64,000 nucleotides of DNA from Girardinichthys multiradiatus (taxonomy: Eukaryota; Chordata; Actinopteri; Cyprinodontiformes; Goodeidae), in NCBI RefSeq assembly GCF_021462225.1, contig NC_061805.1:52037496-52101495 (forward strand), read 5' to 3'. Below the pieces are notes generated by a model. It made no database searches. It saw only the letters and a list, made by a program, of their open reading frames with translations, and was not told the origin of the DNA. Shown here piece after piece: positions 11,536 through 22,607 of this stretch. The position numbers and the translations under genes are program-made. The number at the start of each line of letters is the position of its first letter. Positions within the stretch are counted from its first letter, which is position 1.

Positions 11536-12960
11536 AGGCAAGTTTATTTTATTTTATTTATAGCACATTTCAGGTAATTCAAAGTGCTGTACATGAAAAA
11601 AAGAAAAACAGACATAATAGGAAACGTACATTACAGTGTCATAAAGGTAATTATATAATTAACGAGCACAAATAATAAAGATTTTAAAAAATTAATTATG
11701 AAATAATTGATAAGAAAATGAAAGGAAAGTTGGACTGAAAACTTAACTAATAATGTTTAGATGGCATAGTCAAAGGCCACTCTAAACAAATACGTTTTTA
11801 ATCTTGATTTGAAGCAACTTAGGGTTTCAGCCCTTTTACAGTTTTCTGGGAGTTTATTCCAGATTAGTGGAGAATAAGAACTAAAAGTTGCTTCTCCATG
11901 TTTGGTTCTGGTTCTGGGTGGGCAGAGTAGATTTGAGCGAGATGTTATTACGGTGTTGTAAAATGGGAGTCTTTACTCTCTTTCCTCACTGTGCACCACC
12001 GGGTCCGTTTCTCTCCAGTTCCAAGACCAACCAGTAAAACCAGCAAAGTATTTACCTTGTGAAATAATGAGAAATGGTTCAGTATAAAATCAGGATATAA
12101 TGTCAAAATGATCAGTGTACAGAGTGACATTCACCTTCGGTACCAGGCCCCCCTCAGCCCATTTTAGGGATGAACCGAGAGGAGCAAAGAATGGAGCGTG
12201 AGTCCTGCTTTTATCTGTACCTGTTCTTAACCCTCCTAAAGGTCATCCTCTTGTATCAGTTTATCTTTGACTATGTGTTGCATCTTCTGTGATCAGAGGT
12301 TATGGTGTGTAAGCTGTAGCAGTGAGCGGTGCAGCAGATAAGCAACAAGGGCAGATATATTTAATTAGGGAAGCAAAGAGATGATCAGAAAAAGCCACAG
12401 AATCAAACATCCATAACTACGGGCAAAACTTTCTTAAGGAAAGCTGTGGGTAAAACATGGAGACAGCAGGAAGAAGAACTTAGTTTCTGTACGATTTCTT
12501 CTACGTTTTTGTAGTTTATTTGGTGAAATTAGGAAATTTTGTCAAAATCAGTTCTAGTTGGAGACAACATTGGTCCTGGAGTTGATGTGGATGTTCTGAT
12601 TGCCTCTCTGATCTTTTGGGTTTTTCAGTAAAGAAGTTAACAAATTCATTGCAGGTCCTGGTAGAGTGGAGTTCAGATGCTACAGTTACAGGAGGGTTGG
12701 TTAACCTGTCGACCGTGGCAAATAATGCACCAGTATTGTTAATGTTTTTACTGATGATCTCAGAAAAGAAAGATTCTCTTGCATTTTTCAGTTGTAGGTT
12801 ATATCTGTATAGTCTCTCTTTATAGATAATATAGTGAACATGGAGTCCAGTCTTTCTCCACCTGCGTTCAGCTTTTCAACACTCCTTTTTTCCACTTCTG
12901 ACTGGTGGAGCACTTCTCCATGGAGACATTTTCTTCCCAGAAATTACCTTCTCCCTGTCA
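11536..12960 (-). mobile_element. L2-type LINE fragment with internal deletion
   Basis: 11536-11990 matches the 3' end seen at 26317-26800 and 61698-62215 (shared: AGATGGC-TAGTCAAAGGCC, TTGATTTGAAGCAACTTAGG). 12430-12960 matches the interior at 27950-28470 (shared: AAGAAGTTAACAAATTCATT, GCAGGTCCTGGTAGAGTGGA). The LINE body between these parts is missing and replaced by about 450 bases without a match. Confidence 0.8.
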
Positions 12961-14830
12961 GTTAGATCTTATTGTTTTATTTTAACGTGATTTTGGTAAA
13001 TTTTCTTTAAAAATCACCTTATTAGAACTGAGTGCCTATTTCTTGTCAAACTGTATGGAGCTGAATTGGGGCCATAAATTTGTCCAAAGCATTTTTTTTA
13101 AAACTGACACAAAAGGAATTGGAAATGAAAATAAATGTTTTAAACTATTTTTCAGGTTCAGATTTATTTTACAATTTCAAACTCCAGCTCCTTTAATAAT
13201 TAAGAATAAATACATTTTAACCTTTTTAATGTAAATTGTCATTCAAGGTTGATTTCTGTCCTAATTAAGAGTTCACTTGAAATATAAATAATTGAAATAA
13301 TAACATAGTGACATAAATAATAACATAGTGACGTTTATAGAAACTGAACTCAGGACAGAAATCATCTTTGAATGACAGTTTACTTAATAATAATATTGTC
13401 CATGTTTACTAGGATTTTTTTGTTGAAAAATTTATATCTTAATATTATTCCAAAAGTATCATTGTAAATGTTTAAAAATGCTAATTTAACGTTGAAATTC
13501 TGGTAGTATGTTTCCCCTAGTTTGTAAAATGGCTGTCATTTTGCTACTTCGGCAAACTGAAGAATTCTCTCAGTTCAATTTAACAGGATACAGTAAACTA
13601 TCCCAACTAACAGCGCTATCTACCACCAAATCCACAACGTTCCTGACTTCTTCAGCAACATGACGGAAGTTAAGTTAGCCGTTTATGCTAGCTCCTTTTC
13701 AGAACCAGCCAGAGGCTCAGCAGCTACTTCCTGGAGGCTGGACCTCAGCCAATAGGAGAGAAGCTGAGTCGGTGACGCCGGTCCAAAGACCGCCCCCTCT
13801 GTCTCAGTCCCGCCCCGTTCGTATTTACATTTCTTCCTCACGTTGAGGAGAAAAAGACAATACAGCGACCAATAAAGATGGAAATAAATGGGTTCAGGGA
13901 AATCTGTTGGGTAAAAATACAACAGGGGTATATTAGAGGGAAAATATATCAGTGCTTAACAAATAAAAGGACAGCGAAATAATATATTTATAATGAAACA
14001 AAAAACATGTTTTAAATACATTTGAAAGAAATAAAGGGCAGGAAAAATAAAACAGCAAGAAATCCACTTGTATTAAATAAACAAAAGAAAAATATAGAGT
14101 TCCAGAAAAAAATATGATTTGAAAATTGGTGGTTTAAATAAAAATAGAGGATTTCAATAGAAATATATATATTTATATCTGCATAATTGATTAATAATCG
14201 AATGAATCTCTTCTTTTTTTATTTTTGTTGCATTTAATGGTGCACTACTGGTGCAGCTACGTTTTGGCCCAGTAATTCTTTTATTGAGTCATTTATTTAT
14301 TTCTGTATTTATTCTTAATTATGGCAGGATCGGTCCTCCACAGGTGTGAGGGCGGGACACAGGTGACATGGGGTGTGGAATGATGACTGACAGCTTAGAC
14401 GCCATATTGGAAGTGGCAAGTCTGCCTTTCAAATCAATATGGCGAACTAGCTGAAGTGTTGCAGCAACGGACCAGCACATAATTCATGTCAGGCTGTTTC
14501 TCTCAGCTGCTTTAAGTAGTAAATATGTTTGTTCTCTCAGTCTTTATCTATGGTTCCTATCATGACAACCACCCTTTATATTATTACCTGGTCACTGGCG
14601 CCCGCAGACGAGGAAGCCATACTGTCCTACTCCCGCTGGTCGCCGCCGCTGCTGCAGTCTGGCTGAATCTCCACTTTACTTTGAGAGGATGGGAAATGTC
14701 CAACGCAGACTCAGACTTTATGGCCCCAATTTAGCTCCATAAAACTGTCTTTTCTTTGGGATTTTTTAAAAGAGTAGCAGTTTAAAATGCTGAAATTATT
14801 GTTTTCAAGTCAGTTAATCATATGATCAGC
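12960..14830. other. AT-rich stretch with CpG/CCAAT and YY1-like sites
   Basis: Mostly AT-rich sequence. A direct repeat of AATAACATAGTGAC occurs at 13301-13332. 13735-13820 has CCAAT (in CAGCCAATAGG) and GC-box words (CCCGCCCC). 14400-14450 has two YY1-like words (CGCCATATTGG and AATATGGCGAA). These could be promoter remnants, but no adjoining exon was found. Confidence 0.3.
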
Positions 14831-15870
14831 AGGTGCAGCTAAAATCCCTCCATCAATCCATCCAGCAGATGTACTGAAGCCGTGGTGATCTTCAAGGTAG
14901 AGCTGCAGTCATCAGCACTTTGGATCAAAGCTTCCTCATATGCAGGAAAAATGTTGCACAGAACATTGCAGCTGAAAGAAAATGTTCTGGATCATCAAGA
15001 ACCTGAAGCAGTAGAGAAGCACCTTCAGGACATCTCAGAAGATCCAGACCTTCTCCTCTTGAGGACGAAGTTGCAGGATCGTGTTGCCACTGACGCAGTA
15101 AGGAGAAGCCCTTTGGACAAGTAGGACTGAGACTCTGCTGGAAGTAGATAAGTGGACACCAGCCAACTGGAGCACAGTTGTTCTCTCTGATGAATCCTTC
15201 TTGGGACAAATGGAGGGGAAAACTGAGCATTGAATCATGAACCTGTATGGTGCAAATAGTGAAGCATCCTGATCCAATCCATGTGTGGGTTAGCTTCTCC
15301 AAGGGAGTGGGTTTCTCCACGTTCTGTTCAACAACTCCACCATGGATAAAGAGAAGTACCAAACTGTCCTTCAGCCACAACGATCCAGGAACACTTTGGT
15401 GATAAGCTGTGGGTTTTCCAGCATGATGGAGGACCATGTCATAAGGCTAAAGACCTTTGAAAACCTGGAGACCACCTCCAAAGCAGATTGGAAAGGCTGG
15501 GAAAACAAAAATAAACCAGGGCTGAATTTTTGTGCAGTTTCTATGTAGAACTTCCAGGTCATTTTCACCCCAAAGTCCGCTGTGATATTCAACGCCGCGA
15601 ACGCTGCAAAGTCAACGCCAGTGACTGTCCACTGTCTCTACATGCTCATCCAGGAGGAGTGAATGCTGCAAGTCACTGACTGGATGCAATCTGCTGGGTT
15701 TCCTTAGATAGAAAAACTTTTTATCTAATTTGAATAAATAACTGAATCTGATTAAACTGTTAAATGATTACGATTAATTGGAATGTATGAACCTGACTGT
15801 TGTGAAGAACCTTGAGACGACATGTTGTGAATTGGAGCTATATAAATAAACTGAATTCAATTGAATTGAA
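14830..15870 (+). mobile_element. Degraded transposon relic with LINE-like tail
   Basis: Translation in mixed frames shows VFQHDGGPCHKAK near 15410-15450 and an upstream HVW block near 15280, matching the D-box region of Tc1/mariner-type transposases. Frames are broken throughout. The segment 15790-15870 ends in GTGAATTGGAGCTATATAAA and AATTGAATTGAA units, the common 3' tail of fish non-LTR elements. It is therefore probably a composite of two elements. Confidence 0.5.
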
Positions 15871-16198
15871 TATTAACTCCATTATTATATTTTTGTGTTG
15901 TGGTCATTTATCTGAACTTCTTGTTCTTCTTCTGAAGCTTTAGAAACATCTGCTGAAGATCCAGACTTGGATGAAAGTCGTGATGCGTTCAGAGTCCTCT
16001 GCGGTCTTCAGTCAGTCTCTGCTTAAAGCTGCAGTAAACTGAAGAAGCTCTGTGATTGGCTGAGAGCATCGTCTGACTCTGTGTTTGCACCTCAGACAAA
16101 CTGAAGCTGAGGAAGATCTGATCCTGGTGACAGGATGTCTGTAGCTGCTCTTTGATCGGATCCTTCTCCATTTGCAGCGCCAGGTCCAGCTCCTTGTT

Positions 16199-16447
16199 AT
16201 GTCCAGGCACAGTAAGCTGCAGAAGCAGGTCCTGGCTCTGTATCGGCAGTTCCTGCGAGCTGGGAAAGAGAAACCGGGCTTCATTCCCAGAATCCGAGAC
16301 GAGTTCAGAGAGAACTCCCGCATCAAGAAGACGGATGTGATGCATATCGAGTATCTGTACAGACGAGGCCAGAGGCAGCTGGATCAGCTGAGGGACGTCA
16401 ACACCAAGCAGCTCGGATCGTTTTCTAAAGGCAATGGGACCAACTGA
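16199..16447 (+). CDS. sdhaf1: Succinate dehydrogenase assembly factor 1 (LYR-motif protein)
   Basis: A single coding exon of 82 residues starts at ATG 16199 (MSRHSKLQKQVLALYRQF) and stops at 16447. The LYR motif is at residues 14-16. A second arginine-rich block, IEYLYRRGQRQL (about 50-61), follows; Arg55 and Gly57, positions altered in human complex II deficiency, are conserved. The protein is known to act in the mitochondrial matrix. It binds SDHB and the iron-sulfur transfer machinery to promote cluster insertion and protect the immature subunit. The length is shorter than the human protein, mainly from lack of the C-terminal extension. The frame is open upstream to 16172, but there is no ATG before 16199. 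TTTGCAG at 16171-16177 could be a 5' UTR acceptor, perhaps fed by the exon ending at 11471. Two overlapping AATAAA signals follow at 16547-16556. Confidence 0.95.
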   Translation: MSRHSKLQKQVLALYRQFLRAGKEKPGFIPRIRDEFRENSRIKKTDVMHIEYLYRRGQRQLDQLRDVNTKQLGSFSKGNGTN

Positions 16448-16546
16448 AAAACACAGGACCATCCTGACCAGTGGAACCAGATGCCTCAAAGACTGAACCA
16501 GTACCAACCTGCATGTCTGATGGTGTGAGGACAGCATGTTATATGT

Positions 16547-16556
16547 AATAAATAAA
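16547..16556 (+). terminator. Polyadenylation signals of sdhaf1
   Basis: Overlapping AATAAATAAA 100 bases after the sdhaf1 stop. Confidence 0.7.
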
Positions 16557-17230
16557 ACTTTTAACTTTCAAATATTTCTTTCAGTTATTCAATAAAACAG
16601 TGAGACCTGATTGTTCAGAACCCCATGAAGAATCAGAGCGGCGGACTGACGCTGCAACTGCTGATCCTTAAAGTCCATTTCTACTTGGTGCTGCATGCTG
16701 ACACGCCATCATTACATGATTCAATGAGCAGACATGTTTACAGAGCAGACAGAAGGGTTGAGTCTTTTCATCGTCTTAGTTTTCTTTACTGGAACCAGAA
16801 GTGGGAACAAAATGACTTGGGATTGGATTTCTGTTGTGAAACATAACAGATTAAACAGAAACATGAGCTGTGACTCAGGTTGACTCTTCTTTTCATATTT
16901 CTGCCAAAGTTGATTCATTAAAATCTCAGAGCCTGAAATAATATTAGATATGGAAGAGCAGAGCCTCACATCTGCATAAATATCTGCACGCCTGCGTGAA
17001 GGGAAGAAATTATGGGAGGTTTGAGACAGGGGCCAACAGGGGCCAGTGACACTGTAAAGCTGGTCCTGGGCCCTGTTATGGCCCCGGTACTGAAGACATA
17101 ACACTAAATCAATTTCTTATGATGATAGGTACTGGCACAGAAACAGTAATTTATTGGTCCCTAGAAACCAATTTCATTTCTTACCTTAAAGTTTTACTTA
17201 ACTTTTTTACTTTAACAAAGAATGAAAAAA
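16557..17230. other. Intergenic, nothing recognised
   Basis: No exon or mobile element supported between sdhaf1 and the tandem repeat at 17231. Confidence 0.35.
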
Positions 17231-17950
17231 GTCCAAAGACATGCCTGTTAGGTTAATTGGTCTCCATATTGAGATAGGATCATCTGCGAGATAAGGGGTC
17301 TCCAACCTGCAGCTTCAGAGCTGTATATAATAAAGAAATTAAATATTTCAGGTTTTTTTTGTTTCAGGTTTGGTCTAGAACTGCCACTGATGGGAGGAGT
17401 AATTTTAATTCTCTGTTTTAAAAATAAAGCATTGATAATTGTATATTAATTTATGTTTTATACAAATAAAAGAACTCCAGCTTCCTCCCACAGTCCAAAG
17501 ACATGCCTGTTAGGTTAATTGGTCTCCATATTGAGATAGGATCATCTGCGAGATAAGGGGTCTGCAACCTGCAGCTTCAGAGCTGTATATAATAAAGAAA
17601 TTAAATATTTCAGGTTTTTTTTGTTTCAGGTTTGGTCTAGAACTGCCACTGATGGGAGGAGTAATTTTAATTCTCTGTTTTAAAAATAAAGCATTGATAA
17701 TTGTATATTAATTTATGTTTTATACAAATAAAAGAACTCCAGCTTCCTCCCACAGTCCAAAGACATGCCTGTTAGGTTAATTGGTTTCTCTAAATGGCCC
17801 TTAGGTGTATGAATGAGTGTGTTGCCCTGCGATGGACTGGTGACGTGTCCAGGATGTACCCTGCCTCTCGCCCATAGACTGGGCACCAGCTCCCCCATGA
17901 CCCACTATGGAAGAAGCGGTATAGGAATTGACTGACTGACTGACAGAATA
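17231..17950 (+). repeat. Tandem duplication of a 262-bp unit inside a dispersed repeat
   Basis: The word GTCCAAAGACATGCCTGTTA starts at 17231, 17493 and 17755, giving a 262-base period with nearly identical copies. Each unit contains the interior of the teleost repeat also seen at 1096-1475 plus an AT-rich insert (AAATAAAGCATTGATAATTG). The third copy continues into the normal repeat tail (CTCGCCCATAGACTG, then GACTGACTGACTGA near 17935). Confidence 0.85.
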
Positions 17951-18179
17951 AAATTCCTGGTTAACAAAACTGAAATCTACTAATCTCTCCTTTTGTGCTC
18001 TTTTGTACTGGTTTCTTAAAAGGAAATCAGGTTGACAAAAATACACTCATAAGAATACGAGTCACTGATTCAGAAATCTGGGAAGAAAAAGTCTTTATTT
18101 GCAGATCTGAGAAAGAGAAGAGCTGCTTTTAACTGATCTTTTAATTTTATTTACCTTCTTTTTAAAAAGAAGGCAAAGG

Positions 18180-18405
18180 TAAAGTAGACATTGTCCGCTG
18201 CAGATAGTGGCGCTGTTGAGACTGGCGGTGTCAAACACAGCGAAGAAGAAGAAAAGTAAACAGGAAACGGAAGGTTTTCTCCTTAGTTTTTGGTCTTTTT
18301 TCTGTAAAACTGTTGTCAGACTGTGCCGCAGTCAGCAGCTTCACGTTACCTTGGAAGGTTTTATTTTATTATAAATCCTCTGATTTATCGGTCCGTCTCT
18401 CAGCC
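18180..18405 (+). promoter_or_regulatory. Probable promoter and 5' UTR of the 106-residue protein gene
   Basis: A less AT-rich patch with GTGGCGCTGTTGAG, a purine run GAAGAAGAAGAAAAG and GGAAACGGAAG (ETS/IRF-like) precedes the ATG at 18406. No TATA box. Inferred from position only. Confidence 0.35.
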
Positions 18406-21397
18406 ATGTTCGGTTCTGGAGGAGACATGAGCAACGAACAGCTGATCCAGCAGGTCAGTGAGAAAAGCTGAACATTAGCAGCAGGATGAAGAACCGATGA
18501 TGAAACCGAGACAGGAGATATATTATGTCTTAAATTATATCTATGTATATGAATTTCTACAATTATTTTTATATTCATATTATTTAATATTCTATTTGAC
18601 CTTTATTTTAGACACACTGGTCATTTGAGTAAAATAATCAAGAAATAAAATATTTTAAAAGTTTTTTAGTGGCTTAAATAAACACAAGTAGGAATATTAA
18701 TGAGAATCATACAGAACATTTCATTCCCCCGTAGTCAAACTATTGTGTAACAGTTTATTTCTCTTACCTTTTAAACAGTTTATAGAGATAAGTATAAAAG
18801 TGCAGAAATGTCGAATCAAACAATTGTAGATTATTTTCATCAGTCTTTCTATTGCCTCTGATTTCCATTGGTTCTGGTGTCTATCCACGCTTGGGTCAGG
18901 TAACCTTTTTAAAATAAGTGACATAAGGACCCAGCAGTGTTTGGCAATAAGAAAATCATTTATCATTAGTGGAGAAAAATATTGTAGATAAAAAGGTGAA
19001 AAAAAGATGTTGGAAGGACTAAGGTAGATTAAAATAAAAATGTTGCAGCTGCAGATGTAAAAAACCGAACATTTCACAATAAAATCTATAAAAGAATAAA
19101 ACATAAGTACAAAGAATAGCTTGTATGAACAATAAGCCCTCAAACACATTATCAAACTAAGTTTAAAAAAAGTTCAATTACAAAACTGCATGAAAGGCAT
19201 CAGTGTAGCAATCAGAAGAGAGTTTAAAAACCCAGTGCAGAAAGGAGAGCTCTCAGCATACATTAGATGATTAAGAAGATGACTCAGCACCTTCCAACAA
19301 GTGTTGGAGATCAGAGAGAGCAGACGACAGTAAACCACTTGGTTTGAGACCATTAAAGGCTAAAGAGGAGCAGATATCTTCATTCATCACCACATTTAAT
19401 TGCGTTCCATCCAAAGCAGAAGTCCCAGCAGCTTTTCAGGTCTTCCTCACAGCTGCAGACGTAAATATTTAACTCAACTGCATGAACCTACGATGCTCAC
19501 TTCAGACGGTGAGGTTTGTTCTGTTTGCTGTGGACGTCCAGCACAGCTGCAGCTCAGTTATACAAATAAAAAACTGATTAGAATATAAGTTTTACTGTAA
19601 AGGAAGGAGAGAGCTTTTGTTTTGGGTGAAGTGTCACATGTGATTCCAAAATCCTTCAGCTCCATGGAGGTCCATGTTGTCCAGTTCTGACTGTGCAGGT
19701 TCAGATTTATTCATCTGTCAGTTTGGTCGATTGAGAAATTCTGCCACTGTTTGGTTTTACAATATTATCAAGAATATAATTTGAAAATGCACGTGTCTGT
19801 ACTGCAGATGGCGCTGCTACAGTGGCTGTCCTCGCAGTCAGAAGCAGACAGGAAGATGCTGGCAGTGGTGACGGGAGTCCAGGTCGGCAGAGAGCTGCTG
19901 AACCGGATCACCGGGCAGGACAAGGTGGACGCTTACAAGGTGACTTCTTCTACACACACCTCTGATTTACAGGAAGTGATTTCTCTGTGAAAACAACGTT
20001 CCGGGAACTGTCCTAAGCCCCAGAATACCAGCAACAGTACAAATTAATAAATCAAATCTGACCCGAACTGCTGAGTGAACAATCTTCGAACACAGAGAAA
20101 ATGCAAGCTATGGTGGAGGACAACAAGTGAGTTTTTGCAAGACTGTTCCTGTCTGACTGATGGAACCATGGAGTCCTGTTCATGTTAGACGTTTTCAGAA
20201 CAAGCAATCCCAGAAACTCTTTGCAGGACTTTCAGATCCCCTTCAGAACATGCCGGTGCATAATCTCTCATCCGAGTCATACGTGGCAACTACATCAGGC
20301 TCAAACCGAAAGCAGCTGGACTTTTGCTCAGTTGTTCTGAAACTGTTTCGACACCCATCTAGTCTTGGTCAGTTCTGGAGAGTAGATCAGGGCAAGATAC
20401 AGCAGTCCACCTGCACCTCCAGAGAAGAGGACACAGTTTTCATGACAAAGACACTCAGATGACAGATGGTTTGCAGGAGGGGTGAAGGAAGCCATATTTG
20501 TCAACAGAGAGAAATCCCCGAACCAGCAGGTTTCCAGCATCTACGACCCTGCATTCCCTGTCCTTCCCCTAGCGACGCAGAGGAAGGACGGGTAAGTTGT
20601 TGATTTGCATCTGACTGGGAATGCTCCTAGCAGGATGGGCCTCCATGTGCCTCAAAAACAGCAGCTCCCACCTCCGTGTTGCTCAACTGAGAGCCTCCAG
20701 AAACAACAAAGACTCCTGGACAGAATCAGAATCACACAAACAAGGAATCTGACTTCAGTGTCAAGCGCCACATTGTACAGACATTAAATATAAATATATT
20801 AACTTTATGCATCAAAACTTGTTTAGAAAAACTGGGCTGAGGTCTGGTTCACACTGAACGTGAATTCTGCGAATATTTCCCGTCATTTGTGTGCTTTTGC
20901 TCGCTTCACATCCCGCGTGAACTCCGCGTTGCCAAATGTCAACAAACGGCAACGCTTCGCCGCGTCATCCAATAGGAGGAGCTTCCATCTGCTGCTTGCT
21001 GGTTTCAACTGAACATGGCGGACATGGATTTCAGGGACCTATTTACGGTGTTTTACCTGTGGAGAGCGCGCCTTCTGCACCGCGTCCTTTGTCTCCTTCA
21101 CGCCACTCCGCTCCTGAACGCGCCTCTACATAGGGATAACATGTAAATCGGCCGCTCTTAGTGCGTTCGGTGTGAACGCACCATTAGGTTTAAACCTGTT
21201 GTAGCCCCTGCAGAGCAGTTCTAAGTCCTGATGGATGTCTCTGTGTTTCTCCTCAGAGGGACTGCACCCTGAGCATCGCAGATTTCATCAAGAAGAACCC
21301 GCGGGCCTCGCAGGCCCAGATCAACGCTGAAGTGGAGAAGAACGTTCTTATTTTCGCTGCTCGGGTGAAAGCTCTGGAAACAGCTCCGTTATTCTGA
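18406..21397 (+). CDS. Unrecognised conserved-looking 106-residue protein, three coding exons
   Basis: Coding exons 18406-18453, 19808-19939 and 21257-21397 are all phase 0 with good sites: donor GTCAGT, acceptor TGTACTGCAG, donor GTGACT, acceptor TTCTCCTCAG. The product starts MFGSGGDMSNEQLIQQ, continues with LLQWLSSQSEADRKML, a hydrophobic VVTGVQVGREL stretch and IADFIKKNP, and ends VKALETAPLF. The ATG context (CAGCCATGT) is acceptable. It appears soluble and mostly helical, with no signal peptide, transmembrane segment, zinc ligands or known catalytic motif. The exon/intron logic and AATAAA at 21535 make it a real gene; I cannot name its family. Intron 1 contains nothing recognised; intron 2 contains a retroelement-like relic and a Harbinger-type MITE. 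Confidence 0.75.
20090..20790 (+). mobile_element. Relic of a retroelement-type ORF
   Basis: Mixed-frame translation near 20440-20520 gives a GLQEGVKEAIFVNREKS block. I associate the ERGVKEAI-V motif with the C-terminal region of some teleost retroelement polyproteins. Frames are broken. It lies in intron 2 of the 106-residue gene. Confidence 0.35.
20841..21182. mobile_element. Harbinger-like short element with imperfect terminal inverted repeats
   Basis: The left end GGTCTGGTTCACACTGAACG pairs imperfectly with the right end, whose reverse complement is GGTGCGTTCACACCGAACGC. The 342-bp interior is CpG-rich and contains ATGGCGGACATGGATTTCAG, which starts a short frame (MADMDFRDLFTVFYLWRARL) like a Harbinger N-terminus. 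A 3-bp TWA target duplication is not evident. Confidence 0.5.
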
Positions 21398-21534
21398 ATT
21401 GATCTCAGGATTATTGAAGTTTTAAACACAGAGCTAAAACTATATTTAAATAGACTCTGTTTCTCATGAAGCTGTGTGTAGAACCTGAGCTTGGAAGCCA
21501 ATCAAGCTCTATCTGAACCATAACGACCTTTCAT

Positions 21535-21540
21535 AATAAA
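21535..21540 (+). terminator. Polyadenylation signal of the 106-residue protein gene
   Basis: AATAAA 138 bases after the TGA stop, with a GT-rich stretch downstream. Confidence 0.55.
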
Positions 21541-21544
21541 AGCT

Positions 21545-22290
21545 TCTCCTGTGCTGCCTTGTTCTGCTTTAAAGCCTAAAAACATGTTTGACTTTGACAC
21601 ATTAAATCCAGAAATAAATTGAAGCTGATCTTTACACCGCTGGGTTTAAATCCTGAATTCTTTCATAACATACATTTGTGTTTTCTGGCCCTCTTATAAT
21701 TTCAAGTGATCCCTGAACTGTTTTGTTTGAATAGTTCAGGGATCAGGACCTGCTACAAGGTGCACCATGGAGGTGTTTTAATGAGTCATTAAGGCCGTTA
21801 TGACTTCATTTTAATTCAGGTTTTACTGCATACAGTTTTTTCCTTTTTGTATTTACTCAGTTTAAATGTCTGATATTAAACATATTTTGTGACAAATGTT
21901 TTTGATGGCACTTTTATGTTGAGCTACATCACTGAGATACTATATTTTGGATTTATTTCCACTTCCTGATACTCAGGATGCAGAGTTCCTGAAGGTCAGT
22001 GGATTCCAGGTAACCTGTGTTATCATAAAATCTCCTGGATCTTCAAAGATGATGACAGACATCCCTTGGGTTCAGCAGAAACACATTTAAGCATTAAAGT
22101 CATATTACCATCAACTTCTTACACTGATGTGGTGTCTGGAAATTGTAAGATGGACAAATGACTAATATTAGCATGAAAGCTTCTTACATCATCACATGAA
22201 ATCAAAACTAAACTTTTATCCTACTGAGAAACGACGAATGTCTTTCACCCATTTGCCAGTTTGCTTAAGGAAGCTGAGAAGAAAAGCTGC
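21545..22290. other. Intergenic, nothing recognised
   Basis: Unique-looking AT-rich DNA between the preceding poly(A) signal and the ercc6l promoter. Confidence 0.35.
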
Positions 22291-22299
22291 TGAAACGTA

Positions 22300-22607
22300 C
22301 GATTGCGCCTGCGCACTTTCAGTTCCACCGCCGACCAACAACGGGAGCGAGTTTTCAGCGAGGACGCGCTTCGGACGGCAAGACGCTTCGGCCCCGCCCA
22401 TCTCCCTCGCCCCCCTATGTCTTGTCTGATTGGACAACAAGAGTTCTGCGTCACTGCAGCGTATTCTCTGGTTGGCTGTACTGAATTTGCGGGAAGAAAG
22501 AAAAGAGAGTGACTAATTAGTGGAGTTTCTTTCAGGTTAGCCCGGTTGTAGTGAGGTTTAGAAGTTAAAGACAAGTTTAAAAGACTTTATTTGAAAGAAA
22601 CATCAAC
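22300..22607 (+). promoter_or_regulatory. ercc6l promoter with NRF1, CCAAT and E2F-type sites
   Basis: A CpG-rich block precedes the ATG at 22608. GCGCCTGCGCA (22305-22315) matches NRF1. CCCCGCCC (22392-22399) is a GC box. GATTGG (22428-22433) is a reverse CCAAT box. TTTGCGGGAA (22486-22495) is a good E2F/CDE-type site. This set suits a gene expressed in G2/M, as PICH is known to be. No TATA box. Confidence 0.6.

Noticed and set aside
13735..13820. CCAAT plus GC-box block as a promoter
   Set aside because: No exon or donor downstream on either strand that I could link; left as a note only.
15989..16537. 182-residue minus-strand frame
   Set aside because: Antisense of sdhaf1; the sense strand gives a clear LYR-motif protein, so this is a shadow.
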